64,000 nucleotides of DNA from Mastigamoeba balamuthi. Lineage: Eukaryota > Evosea > Mastigamoebida > Mastigamoebidae. The position numbers and the translations under genes are program-made. Where the stretch lies: the NCBI GenBank assembly GCA_902651635.1, contig CACRSC010000039.1, forward strand, positions 242,029-306,028. The letters run 5' to 3'. Of the stretch, positions 43,601-54,939 are shown in pieces. Within the stretch, counting starts at the first letter, position 1. Every line of letters begins with the position of its first letter. The notes beneath the pieces were generated by a model. The model saw only the letters and a program-made list of their open reading frames with translations, ran no database searches and was not told the origin of the DNA.

Positions 43601-45448
43601 TCAGCTTGAGGTGAAACACATGTGTAACAACATTGGGCCAGTCGCTCCAGACCTGTCCGGGGTACAGTGCATCATGTATCTCCCTCCATTCGGGGTTACA
43701 TGTGGCTGTAATGAACCACGTCGAGGTGCCACAAGCACGCACTGCTGCCATGCCATTCTGATAGAGCTGCGACATGTAGCAGGGGCCACCAATGAAGCTG
43801 GCTGGCAGGTTGATGCGCCTGGAGGAACCACTCAGGGCCGAGGGGTCGTCTGGGCTCTGAGCAGTGATGCGCGTGAGGCCACTGGCAGTAACTGACATCT
43901 TGTTGTTAACATAGTATGACATGCGCTGCTGCTCCACCTTAATGAACTGATCGATTGCTACTCCTCAAACAGGCATCCACACCTGTGGAGGAAGTCCCAC
44001 GAACCATAAGGCAGTGCTTGGTGAACTGGAGAGCCGTGACCATAACACGTTTGGTCCCTTTGCCTCTGCTGTGCCCAGCCTCTGCCTTAGCAATAGAAGC
44101 GACCTGCTCAACATCCGGCCAGTGCACATCTCTGCTGGAGGCAGCTGGCATGTTCTCAGCGCAGGTGGTGGCAGATACACCATCATCATCATAGTGAGTA
44201 ATGCCAGGATCTGCAGATGTGGGTGCCACAATATCATCCACTGCACCAGCCTTCGTGTCATCAATATAGTCATCACCGTTGATGTATGTGATACTGTCAC
44301 CCTCCTCACCAGCATTCTCCTTCTCGCCCTCCTGCACCACGTTGTCAGTTGCATGGCAGTGGTGCTCCTCTGCCTTCACACTCTGGGACTCCCTCTCGGC
44401 CTTGCCCATCAAGATTACCTCGCACGTGCCATCCTTGTTGAGTGGAATCCCCTGCTGCCAGCCCTTCTCTCTGCACGGGTGCAGCAGTGGAAAGTGGAGT
44501 GTGTCATACTCTGGACTCTCATCACTGATGCATGATGTTCCACCATTGCACATCCTGAACACTATGTTGCACCATGCTTCTGCAGTCCAGGATGATGGCT
44601 GCCATGCTCGGCACAACAGGTTCGTTGTACCTGTGCTGGTCTGAGCTGGGCACATCAGCCACTATCTTCATCGCAACTGCCACAGGAGCATTTGTCCCGC
44701 TGGCAGCATCAATGAGCTCATACACATGGCGGAGACCAGTCATGACACTGTTCTCGTGCTCGAGCATGCGCTAAAGCTCAATGATAATGCTGCGGTCGAG
44801 CTTGTTGAACCACCATGTCCGAGCATCGGCCTGTGCCTCGAGTGAGTCGAAAACGTACATCTGTGCGAACCGTGGTGGCTGGCCAGGAGGCGCACGCAGT
44901 GGGCCAATGATGTGGTACACACCACCATGCATTCTCACATTGTGCACGCCCCACTTGGCTGCCTCCTCCACATCGATCGTCGAAGACGCGAACTGCAGTG
45001 TGCAGTTGTATGCCCGCAGGTTCTTTCGGAACAGCACAGACTGCTTGTCCTGACCAAGCAACAGAGATCACAGTGGTTCTGGTGGTGACTTGAGTAGTGG
45101 CACGCACACCTTACCGTTCTCACAGCAGAGCGACCAGCACAACACAGGGGTGCTTTTCATCTTACCCCGCCATAGCATTGCTCCACAGTGCAGACACCTC
45201 TTGCTCATCGCACTGATGCTGTAGTACTTACTGCCTGGCCCTTGGATTTGCTCTGACGAACGTGAGGCGTGGCCTCTGCACTGCAGCAATACAAACTCCA
45301 GGACGCGGGTGATACCCCCTACGAGAGCGAAGTCTGGCAGACGTGATGTCTGTCGTGTTTCGTCTGTTTCGTTCCTTAGAGAGTTCGCTTGCATGCTCAC
45401 TTTTCCGTTCACTCGCACGTCCATTTGAGCATGGGCATCACCTTGCAC
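40625..45448 (-). pseudogene. Helitron Rep-helicase polyprotein, multiply interrupted
   Basis: Rep nicks and joins single strands at Helitron ends and the helicase unwinds the donor. Visible pieces in order are the zinc-binding CLHCGAMLW with CCENGKVCVPLL; FRKNLRAYNCTLQFAS; the Rep domain with PASFIGGPCYMSQLYQNGMA, the two-His motif HGLPHAHILL and the tyrosine region KYIYKYVFKGPDHA; helicase motif I (SSPGGCGKTFLLNTLL), Walker B IVWDEAPACHH, GDFRQIAPVV; and the last motifs TTNKAQGQTMTRIDVYLP and EQLYVAVFRVGKR. In-frame stops lie at 45068, 44771, 41327 and 40847. Frame changes occur near 44600, 43965, 42605 and 42490. It is not translatable as it stands. Confidence 0.75.
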
Positions 45449-45451
45449 GCT

Positions 45452-45715
45452 TCATTGTGCCTGCCCACCCATCGCCACTGGCACGCTAGCAGAAAATCCA
45501 GCCAGCATTGCACTCCGATGGGCGATGCTGATCGGGAGATCAGCCTGAGGAGCATGTGCATCGGGTAGATAGCACACCCCCCTTGATGCACGTTTCTTGA
45601 GTGGTGGCTCGTCGGGCACAGCCTCCGTACCCACGGCTGCCAGCAGCACTTGAAGACCAGCAGTTTCACGGCCACGTTTTAGGCAAGCAGTGCAGCAGAT
45701 CACTGTGACACTCAT
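45452..45715 (-). other. Short ORF at the 5' side of the Helitron
   Basis: An 87-codon frame with two cysteine pairs near its start (ICCTACLKRGRE) precedes the Rep-helicase. Helitron polyproteins often begin with a Cys-rich region, so it could be the original N-terminus, now out of frame. No independent support was found. Confidence 0.25.
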
Positions 45716-46413
45716 TGGTCAGCTCTCTGAGCTCTGCCAGCTTGCGACGGACTGCCACACACCCTGGACACGTTACCTTCCTAGAGCCCGGCATTTGTTT
45801 TTTGCTTTGCAACAGAAATCTGGTTGCTGTGCATTGCAACAGCTGCTATGCAACAGAAATGGACAACTCAAACATATCTCTTTCTACTAAGAATGCCAGC
45901 TTCCCTCGAGCGAGAGCTCAGCATCTGATCCAGGAGCGGTACCCACTTCATCTGACCCCACCGCACCTCGTCACACGCCCACACTGCCCCAGGCCAATGC
46001 ACGTTGAGAGCTCCAAACCGCCTGCGATCACGATATTCAAGGGGCAAATCAACACCCCAACCAAGGCAAAACGTGATGCAATTTTCACCCCGTGTCTATT
46101 AGGTTTATGATAACACAAAGATATCAAGAGAAAGAAATCTCTTGATATTCAGAGAATTGCCTTTCTGATCTGGTATCTAGAATTTGGGTAGATACTCCTC
46201 CCAGATTCTCACAAATCTCAAGCAATTCTTGGAGAGTTGGTGACATATTGCACACAAGGAATTTGAAGTGATGAACTGACATTGGCAGAGTGCTACCACG
46301 TTATTTGAGGAACTTCTGTATCATATGTAGTATCAGATTGTATTCTTTTTCGGTTCCAATATTCTTCACTGGTATCATTATCATATTCCTCCTGCATTTC
46401 ACTTCCTTCTCTG

Positions 46414-46908
46414 TTGCTGATACATATACATAAGTGTTATGTAACTGATTGGGGGTTCTCATTCATCAAATTTATTAGAGATTTCAAACCTGCCAGTTTG
46501 TTATGTTTCAATTTACTATCACTGTCAGAATTATCCAGAATGCAATTGGTAGAACTGCATGAAGAGCTAGAAGAATCTCTCTTGGATTGGGTGCTGAAGT
46601 TAGAGGGCAAAATGACTGATACCCAGATGGTGGTTGCCTTCATCAATGGAAGGAAGAGAGCCTCGGTCACAGTCTCTAGCTACATCAAGTTGAAGTGCAC
46701 TGGAGTGATACTCCAGGTGGGACCAGCAGTGGAGAAGGAGCTGCACAGCAAGCACGTCCTTCACAGCATTGGCTGGCTGCACATCATGCTGAACATTGTG
46801 TGTAGAGCACAGACAATTGCAGTCAGAGCTCCAAAGGAGGTAGAGGATGCAAAGGCAGATAGTGAACAAGTACCTTTTCAGTGCTGGGTATCAGGAAGTG
46901 TGTGCTAG
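46414..46908 (+). other. Unassigned 164-codon ORF in AT-rich DNA
   Basis: The ORF is open for 164 codons. Its central part (LEESLLDWVLKLEGKMTD) vaguely recalls the helix-turn-helix of pogo/CENP-B-type transposases, but the downstream part shows no DDE motif. Composition matches the transposon-rich surroundings more than the host genes. It could equally be chance. Confidence 0.25.
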
Positions 46909-47298
46909 AGCCAAACACTGCACAAATCCCTGGGGCAAGAAGAAGAGCCAGTAGTCATTGCTCTGCAGGAGTACTGAACCAAGCTACATATCATGTCCAG
47001 GGTCTCTGTGATTCCTGTTGATACACAACAAAACAAATAAATTTAAATATAATGAGTGTATGAATGAATGAACTCAATCATAATCCATAGAGTGGCACTG
47101 TCAGGCCTGTTCTGCTTGAATCAGTCGTTAACATGATGATTATAACGTCCTCTGCAGCTTGACAGGCCAGGCATCTGTGCCTTGCAGAGCTGCCTGCAGT
47201 GATCAGTGCTTCACATTTGCAGCACAGAACAGTTTTGCAAGCAAAGCAAGTCCACAGCCAGGTTCAAGTTGATGGGCCGGAATTGCTCAGAAAAAAAG

Positions 47299-47533
47299 TT
47301 ATCTGCCGGCACTCTGTTAGCAGTTTTTCTATCTGCCGGCGGCAGATAGCTTTTCCTGCTTTTTTCCTGCTCGTTTTACACCTTTTAGGGGTGTTCTAGG
47401 TCAATTTGAACACGAAGAGTCATTTTACGGCAGTTTCTGCATCACAATTGCTATTAAAATGCGATAAAAGCTGGAATTGAGTGAGAAAAAGCTGTTTCCA
47501 GTTATCTGCCGGCAGCTCATTTTATCTGCCGGT
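47299..47533. repeat. Cluster of TTATCTGCCGG motifs including a 21-base palindrome
   Basis: TATCTGCCGG occurs at 47300, 47330, 47503 and 47523 (plus strand). The second copy is part of a perfect palindrome with one central base, 47329-47349 (CTATCTGCCG, G, CGGCAGATAG). The flanks are AT-rich with T/A runs. There are no coding features. Confidence 0.65.
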
Positions 47534-48289
47534 ACTTTCGAATTTAGTCTTCGTTTATCTCTGTTAGAAAGGCAGAAAAACCGAATTTTCCTGTGAAATT
47601 CGATTATATAAGTGCTGAACAGCATAATGCATGAAGGGCATTGGCATGTTCCTGCCTATATTTGTAACGTTTTTGACTCTTTTGATAGCAATTCCTACCC
47701 ATCAGGTTCTACAATGCAATACATTGATTCTTTATAGATCTTCTCCCTTCTCATGCTATTAATATCATCTAACAGATTTAAAAAGGAAAAAATGGTGTGC
47801 ATCAAGGACACACCACACAAAAGCCCCACCAAGAAGCACAAGGACAAGTGCAATGACAAGAACAAGGGCTGCAAGGGGCTGATCATCACTGTGATACCTT
47901 CTCCACTCCAGCAGGACAAAGACCTAGAGATCATGTCTCAGAAGAGCAGGACTGTAGTATTCTCTCATTCCTCCTTTATTCTCATACCACACTCCCCTCC
48001 AGGATGTTCCTTTAGGTGCAGCTGCAGCAGCTGCATCAGCACATGCAACAGCAGCGCTGCATCTCAGCAACAGTGAGCAATCTGAGAACGAGAAGGAGGT
48101 TGATAAGGAGATCATGATGAAGGAATACAGGGGCACCTCACGTGCATTGAAGTCAGATGAGGAGCAGAGAAGGACAGTGCAGGAGAAGTAGCAGATCTCG
48201 GCCCACAGAATGATGTCATGTGACCTCCTCAGAATCTTCAGAAATAGAAATAGAAAGATACGTTTACCATTCTGCTACCAGTAAGGGAT

Positions 48290-49000
48290 GAGCTCTTTTT
48301 AGCCAGGGGTATTGGGGGGGGAGGGGGGATTATGGTGGGTGGCATGTCTGGGGGGCATGCGTGTTGTGTGACCTGAGGGGGTATGTCCAGAAGTGGTTCT
48401 GGGAAAACCGGATCCAGAACCACGTCCTGTTTTTGGTTTATCACTTCGTCTGTGTACTTATTGAACACACTGATTATCCAACTGATTATCATGTGGTTGC
48501 GGTCTATGTTGGAGGTGCATCAATCAGCATTTTATGGCTCTCTTGATGGTGGTGTCGTCTGGCATTGTGAAGATTAGTGTGTCCAGTGTTTTTCTATTGT
48601 AGGCCATAGTGGGAGTTGGTACTGCTCGTAGTACTGTTTGTTGTGGGATGGGTAGGGCCGGGAGGTTTGGTTTGGGGGCCATGGGGAACAGTCATTTCAG
48701 GGTAGGCTTTTTTGGTGGGTCGTGCTCTATGGGTATGTCTTTGTATCACATGTCATTCTCTGTGGGCTCTACTACCTTGAATGTTCTGTGCATTCTTGTT
48801 GGTGGTTTGTATCACTTGGTAGGGCGGGAGGTGTCCAGGCAGTTGAAAGGGGTTTTGGGGGTGTCGCCTGGTGTCGTGTGCCATTTGGTTGTCTTTGTGG
48901 CTCATGTCTTCCACCTACTCCTCCTGAATTTTTGTTGTTATTCTGATTGTTGGTTCTTCATCCAGGTGCCATATGCTAATGCGTAGTGCATGGGGGTGGT
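48290..49000. repeat. Strand-biased G/T-rich stretch
   Basis: For about 700 bases the plus strand is strongly G/T-rich, starting with several G runs at 48308-48330. On the minus strand it reads as Pro/Thr/His-rich sequence (for example PPQVTQHACPPDMPPTIIPP) broken by stops. It may be a low-complexity or decayed coding remnant; no gene is assigned. Confidence 0.4.
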
Positions 49001-49507
49001 GGTGTCTTTGACTTTAATGGATTGGGTATGCGCCTACTGTTTTAGTTCAGTGGAGGCTATGCCTATGATTTCAGTGAGTTTTGTACACCACTGAGTTTGC
49101 TGTGAGCAGGCCCACAGGCGGTGGGTGAGGGAGTTGGCTTTGGCAGTGCAGAATGGGCACCTGGTTCCTCAGTATCTTCAGTGCTGAGCCCAGTGAGGAG
49201 CGTGCCCATCAGCCCTGCACCTTTGAAGAGGTCAGGACTGGGCTCAAGGCCATGCAGATGCTGTTGGTGGGACTCTGAACGACCTCATTGTGAGGTATGA
49301 AACCCCTTCCCCTTTCTCCCTTGTTCTTCCTGCAATAATTCAAACTAATTAGTTCCAGAATGATGACATTCATCTTGGCTGCTGTAGCCAGATTCTTGCT
49401 GAAGACCTGCATGTACTCGAAAAGTGCCTTCCAATTGAAAACTGTAAATGGAATTGTGATGCCCTGCATAATGTTATTGATAGATCAGACTGCCTGCACT
49501 CGTATCA

Positions 49508-50121
49508 TCACCTGCACATAGGCCTCTGCCTGGTGCTCAACAGGGTCCTGTCCCTCGTCATGCCCTTGCAACAGCCTTGGCAGTAACTCTTATGGGAGCT
49601 GCTGTCGTTGTCCTCGTGGGAAGCATCCCTGTGGTCGTCCTCATCCCCTGAGCTGCTGTTACTGTCCTTGCTCTCAGGGTCACTGTCATTCGCAATGACC
49701 AGTTGTCGTTTCTTGTTGGGCTCCGAGTTCATTCTCGTGGGAATAACCAGTGCTGATGGTGGAATGCTGGGAAATGCACCATCTTTGTGTTTTCCTGCTG
49801 CACCTGGAGTGGGCAAGTCCGTAATTCCGTCGTTGGGGTTCGTTGGTGCGCAAGAATTTCCGTTGTTGGAACCCGAAAAGTCACTGTTTCTGACGGGAAT
49901 AACGGACGTCGTCCCCTTGGGGCCTGTAGGTGCCCCTGTGTCAGCCACATCACTGTTGTTGTGAGAGTCTGCCCGGGAGGTCTCGTTATCAGATCACCCA
50001 ACTCCTCCACGATGTCATGCTGTGCCTTCTGTAGCTCGGACATACGGAGAGCTCTCTCGGCAGCACTGCAGTCCCGTTCCTTCTTCTGGAGCTGTCTCTC
50101 TGCATCGCCCACCTTCATCAT
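49508..50121 (-). other. Unassigned acidic, serine-rich reading frames
   Basis: Two overlapping frames give first a charged helical segment (VGDAERQLQKKERDCSAAER), then an Asn/Pro/Thr-rich part, then a basic patch (SEPNKKRQLV) and an acidic Ser/Asp run (DSDPESKDSNSSSGDEDD). The parts are in different frames, so either a short intron or a frameshift lies near 49940-49960. No family is recognised. Confidence 0.25.
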
Positions 50122-51741
50122 CTAGGAGTGCACACACTGATGCCCAGTAATGCATGGAGTGGAAGCAGGAGGCCCCTGTTGGAGTGAGAGACTCAAGGAA
50201 GAAGTGATGAATTGTATTGAATGATATTCGTGTGGTAACGAGATGGTGAGTGAAAAAATGCTATTCCTTTTCCTTGGGGGTGCAGTCCCCTCTGGCCATC
50301 AGGTGTTAAGTGGTTTAGAATTATAGCAAATCTAGTGCATTAATCACTAAACCGTTAATGATAAAAATAATACATATAAAATGAGAAGGGAGGAGGGAGG
50401 AAGGGGACAGGGGACAACTAATTGTGTATTGACTATATTTACCATCTTAATCTTCTTTGGGATTACCACTCTGCTCCAGCAAAACAGATTCTCTCTGATA
50501 TCAGAAAACCAGGATTTAAGTTGTATGTTGTGCATATGATGTGTATGTGGTGTTGTAATTCTGGAATCGGAATTTGGGTGTGAGATGTTGACTGTTTGTC
50601 AAGGTAAGACTGGGCAGCGTGTCAAACATGACAGCCTGCCACTGGCTCACAACCAGTCCCTCTTCTGACTGTTTTGTTGGTAGGTTTAAGAGTGAGAAAT
50701 TTTTCTCACTGATCAATAAATAGCTTCCCAAGGCATCAGCTCGGCCCTGGACCCCCTGGTTCTTTAGGCTCTATAGACCTGTAAAGGCCACGCCCAAAAC
50801 AAATCTAAAGAAATAGACTATTTTCACTACTCCTTCATTACCAGTGATCAACAAATCTAATAAGCTGAAAGAACCCCCCAGAGAGGACTACATAAAGATA
50901 ATGCCTTTTTTGCAGGATATCTTTTGCTGAATTGCAATGATACTTAATGTTTTAATGATAGTAGTATCAATTAGTAAATTGTACCTCTGGCAGATATCTT
51001 AATGTGTGCATTTCTCAGTTTCAATTCCGCATTTTCTCATGATTTATGTGAAAAGGGAATTTCGTGAATAATAATTCCAAAACCTGAAAAATGGCACAAT
51101 GTGAGTGGGTAAAGAAAAGTAAGGAAAATTACTATTGGCAACAGAGAGCTACCTGCCAGTGGAAACGCCTGCAAAGGCTCCTGCTGATATCTTTTTTCTG
51201 TTTAATTCCCTCTCACCACCAAAATTTTAAGAGGATAATTTTGCATCTGCAAATGACAACTTCACTCTGTACTGATGGTCAGTTAGTACAGACCCTCATC
51301 TGTTCCCCCCCACACATGGAACAATAAACCCTTCTGTTGTATGTCCTGCAGCATATGAACTTACTTATGATCAGGACTGTATGTAGTACCAATTGAGAAA
51401 TGGGAAATGCATTGCTATGTTAGCACTACATTTCGTCACAAGCCACTAATGCAATGTGTAGCATAAGTTTCAAGAAGAAAAGGCCATTTACACTGCTTCT
51501 GTGCTAAATCGGAAAAAATAAATGTAGCACTACAGAGAACTTAAGAAATTAGTTCGCCTGCATCTCGCAGTGTCACAAATGCTATTTTATGTTGCATCCA
51601 GTGTCACTATTTTTAATATAAATGTTACGTACTTACAATTGTTGTTATTAAGCAAAACAAAGTGGTTTATTGCTCTTAACAGTGAGTGCCTGTGACTGTA
51701 GTTCATTCCCATATGGGAAAGAGATGGGCAGAATGCTTGTG
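50122..51741. other. AT-rich intergenic DNA without supportable genes
   Basis: Only short frames are present and none carries a motif. The stretch resembles the AT-rich DNA around the mobile elements. Confidence 0.35.
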
Positions 51742-53460
51742 TCAGAGCCTTGCCAGCACTTTGGCGCAGCACTCCATGCCCAGACCCTCGGCAAACCCAG
51801 GTGTCTTGAACATGTGCCTGTTACTCGCAAGCCAGGCCACACAACTCTCTGCCAGGCCCCCCATGCCGCACTCTGCAGCCAGCCTGTGTACCTCCTGCAC
51901 GCACTTCTCGCCAATCCTCGTTGTGAGCCGCTCCTCACACAGCTTCAGCAGTGCACGGACCCCGTAGCGGTGTGCTATCATTGCGAGGTGCACGTACAGG
52001 CTCACCGGTGCATCGAGGCAGTCCCTGCTGCTGGCCCCGGCATACAGGAACTCGAGGAACACCCCAAAGGAATCCTCGTCCACACTCTCGATGCGCAGTG
52101 GTGTCTTGTCTGCAGGGTCTTTGGCGAGCAGGGCCGAGCAGAGCACTGGCGACTGAGAGCACACGACAGCCCTGTGAACAGAGAGGCGGGTCTTGGAGGT
52201 GCCCACTTCGAGGACGGTGTCGGACCAGCGGCCGCTGCGGAGGAGATCGAGCATGTTCCGTGCCACACAGCTCCTCATGATGTCAGCATAGGTCCCAGAA
52301 GGTGAGATGTCCTTGTTCGTATCGGACAGAACTGCGTGATCAGAGTCCTCAGCGCGCACTGTGGCAGATTTGACGCTATTTTCTTCCTGTGCTATCTCTG
52401 TTGGATGCAAGACCAAGGCGGAGGTTTTGCTGGCACAAGAGTTCGACCTGGACAGCACTAGGCCCTCTGCAATTCCTGCAGCACACTTCTCCATTGTCTT
52501 TTTTGCCTCGACCTTCTTGGCTTCCTCAGCGTGATTCACTTCCTTGTGCTTTGGCTCCTGTATCTGGCTTCGAACCTCCTTATGCAGATCGAAGTTCTGG
52601 AAACGAGAGCTTGCCAGGAAGAACAGAGCACGTGCAATAATCTCCTTGTCCTTGCTCCCATCACTCCACTCGGGGAAGCTCGTCCACCACAGGGCCCTGT
52701 ACTTGGGGCCCTCGTATAGCATCAGGGCTGCCCTCTGGTCCCCTGACGATGCCAGAATGCGAACTGCCGACCCCCCTGGCTCTGCTGGCAGTGCCCCCTT
52801 GACTGGCCCGTTCACGCTGTCGCGCCATCTCTTGCCATCCACGGGCACTTGGGCATAGCGGAACCCGTGGCTGGTGAACTTGTTGCCCCCGAATATAGCT
52901 GTGGCCTCTGGCGACTGGCTGGCGTACTCCGCGTCACATGGGTTGTCACAGAGTTGCAGCGCACGAGTGAGACCGATGACGGGAAGCAGGTGCCTGTTGT
53001 CCGTATTTCCACCAACGAATGTGCAGTAGGAGGTGTAGAGCGCAGCCCCCGTCCTCTCGAGGAAGGCCTTTAGAGTAATTCTCTCTTCCTTGCTGAAAGA
53101 AATAAGATGTCCTGCGGGGTTGAGGAGGACCACGATGTGGGGTGCTGGCTCCTCCTTTACGAGCTCGGCGATGCTCGCAATGTATTTCACAGCAGCAATT
53201 TTCTGTCCGGAGGCATCATCTGTCTTGCCGTCGAGACTAAGGTTCGTCCACTCTGCCGTGTGCAGACCACACACGTGTACCACTCTCACTATACGGACGG
53301 GTGTCTGGGAGCTAGGAGACAGGGCCTTCGGTACAGCGACAGGGGCCGCCGTCTCTGTGGCCTGTGCCACCCTTGGCTTCTCCACGCATGAGGTAGAGCT
53401 CACTGAAGCCTCGGGAGCACTCTCGCTGGCGACCACTTGCGACTCCTTGGTTGTCTCCAT
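51742..53460 (-). CDS. Single-repeat amidotransferase-fold-like protein with C-terminal BTB-BACK
   Basis: This is a paralogue of the 987-residue protein at 22659-25702; it has 572 residues and is uninterrupted. A Ser/Ala/Pro-rich leader (about 1-55) precedes one copy of the repeated domain (about 57-300): VVHVCGLHTAEWTNLSL, HIVVLLNPAGH, FLERTGAALYTSYCTF, TDNRHLLPVIGL, SPEATAIFGGNKF and ALWWTSFPEW. A charged linker (about 305-390) leads to MRSCVARNMLDLLRSGRWSD, the BTB core with FLEFLYAGASSRDCLDAPVS, and a BACK-like end finishing CCAKVLARL. The two proteins share the same C-terminal ending (CCATVLSRL in the other). It is likely a dimerising adaptor; Cullin-3 binding is inferred from BTB proteins generally. 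The ATG at 53460 is the first in frame; an upstream non-coding exon cannot be excluded. Confidence 0.75.
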   Translation of the reverse strand: METTKESQVVASESAPEASVSSTSCVEKPRVAQATETAAPVAVPKALSPSSQTPVRIVRVVHVCGLHTAEWTNLSLDGKTDDASGQKIAAVKYIASIAELVKEEPAPHIVVLLNPAGHLISFSKEERITLKAFLERTGAALYTSYCTFVGGNTDNRHLLPVIGLTRALQLCDNPCDAEYASQSPEATAIFGGNKFTSHGFRYAQVPVDGKRWRDSVNGPVKGALPAEPGGSAVRILASSGDQRAALMLYEGPKYRALWWTSFPEWSDGSKDKEIIARALFFLASSRFQNFDLHKEVRSQIQEPKHKEVNHAEEAKKVEAKKTMEKCAAGIAEGLVLSRSNSCASKTSALVLHPTEIAQEENSVKSATVRAEDSDHAVLSDTNKDISPSGTYADIMRSCVARNMLDLLRSGRWSDTVLEVGTSKTRLSVHRAVVCSQSPVLCSALLAKDPADKTPLRIESVDEDSFGVFLEFLYAGASSRDCLDAPVSLYVHLAMIAHRYGVRALLKLCEERLTTRIGEKCVQEVHRLAAECGMGGLAESCVAWLASNRHMFKTPGFAEGLGMECCAKVLARL

Positions 53461-54471
53461 GGCGCAGTCCTCTCGACGTGCCTATTGGTGTGCAACTTGG
53501 TGCAGTTGGCAAAAAGGAAGAAGGGCAATATCTCACAGCCGTTCAATTGTTTTGATGACCCTTGTGCACAGATAATGTGATACCATCGAGAGGATATCTG
53601 TCTGCACGTGGTCTGCCAGAACATTGATGAAAGAACGAAGAGTTCTCCCAATATCAATGAGGCAGCCTTCGTTACAGAAGCACACGAGAACGAATCTCCC
53701 GGGCTCTGCACTCATCATGTGGCCACCCGCCTTGACACTGATCGCCTCACACGGACCATGCACTCAGCATGACTGACCGGCATACTCACCGCGGTACCAT
53801 GACCATAAAGTGCCTGCCGTCTTCAAACGTGGAACTGGTGTAACAACCCTGAACCACCACCAAATGTAACACTGCTTTTCCCGCTGAGCTAAAAGGGAAT
53901 TTATACCTCTTATGTCACCCAGAATCCCCTAGTCTTCCGTAACACTTGCGAACTCGACCCATACAGAAATCTGCTGAGACGAACGATAGGAAGCTGGGGG
54001 GGGGGGGGTACGAGGGTGCGGGTACGAGGGTGTTGCGACAGATCCCGAGGGACCAGAGACATCGGGCACACCATGAGGGACCTCGAGTGCGCCCTGCAGC
54101 CCATGCAGTGAGCCTCTGCACGCCGCACTTACTGAGCGACAAGTTCGCCGTCGGCACGGGCTGTGGCCCACTGACCCTGTGCCACACGCACTACAAGTTT
54201 TCCTGTTTCCCTGCGAGTCTGCGGGCCAAGCACTGCCTCTGAGCGCAGGGCTGCTACGGTATCAGAACTTCGATGTCGGCAAGATCACTAGAGACAGCGT
54301 CTGCATGCAAGATTATCGACGGACCTCCCGTGTGACTTGCTGGAAACCTCGAATAAAGCCCAAATCTGGGACACACAACTCCACATTTTTCTATGGACCC
54401 TGGTCTAGTGTCTACAGAGAACAAACTCGATTGTATTCTTGCCCAATCCCGGACCTTGTGAGAACGTGAGC
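53461..54471. other. Intergenic region upstream of the single-repeat BTB gene
   Basis: It contains a 76-codon minus-strand frame at 53533-53763 with no recognisable motif, and an uninterrupted run of 13 Gs at 53996-54008. It should include the promoter of the BTB gene. No other gene is supported. Confidence 0.35.
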
Positions 54472-54938
54472 CTATTTCTCACTTGGCAGCACACCCTGCT
54501 TCCCACGTGGCCTCTCCACTGCCGGCCTGTGCGCCTGGGGCACGTTGTCTCCGCAGATTCTCGTGCTGACCCGTGTATCGCACAGCTGCGCCAGCGCACG
54601 GACCCCGAAGCGATGTGCTATTGCGGCGAGGTTCGTGTACAGGTTCAGCGGCGCCTCTGGAGTGTCCCTAGTGCTAGCCCCAGTGTACAGGAACTGCAGG
54701 AAGACCTCGAAGGCATCCTCGTTGACGTCGTCAAAGTGAAGCGGAGCCTTTTCTGTGCCGGAGCCGAGAAGGGTCGAGCAGAACACTGGAGACTGCGCAC
54801 TGAGGATGGCACTGTGCACACTGAAGGCTCTCTGAGAGGCGCCCACCACGACAACAGTGTCTGACCCGCGCCCATTGCGGAGTAGATCGAGCATGTTCTG
54901 TGCCACACAGCTTCTCATTGTGCAAGAGGCGTCATCCA
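54472..54938 (-). pseudogene. Third BTB paralogue, truncated at both ends
   Basis: Only the BTB part remains: MRSCVAQNMLDLLRNGRGSD, then FSVHSAILSAQSPVFCSTLL, FLQFLYTGASTRDTPEAPLN and the start of the BACK helices (VRALAQLCDTRVSTRI). After GDNVPQAHRPAVE the similarity to both intact paralogues ends and a stop follows. Upstream the sequence is cut by the undetermined base at 54939. It is either a truncated pseudogene or the end of a gene whose 5' part lies on another contig. Confidence 0.65.
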
Positions 54939-54939
54939 N

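Larger units (their letters stand above)
39720..45715 (-). mobile_element. Decayed Helitron (rolling-circle transposon)
   Basis: On the minus strand the order is: N-terminal zinc-binding region, Rep (HUH) domain, PIF1-family helicase, then an accessory ORF, which is the layout of autonomous Helitrons. I did not find convincing TC...CTRR ends, so the outer limits given are those of the coding matter. The whole block differs in composition from the neighbouring genes. Confidence 0.75.

Noticed and set aside
53915-54242. Overlapping frames around the 13-G run
   Set aside because: They are created by the homopolymer and differ in all frames without any motif.
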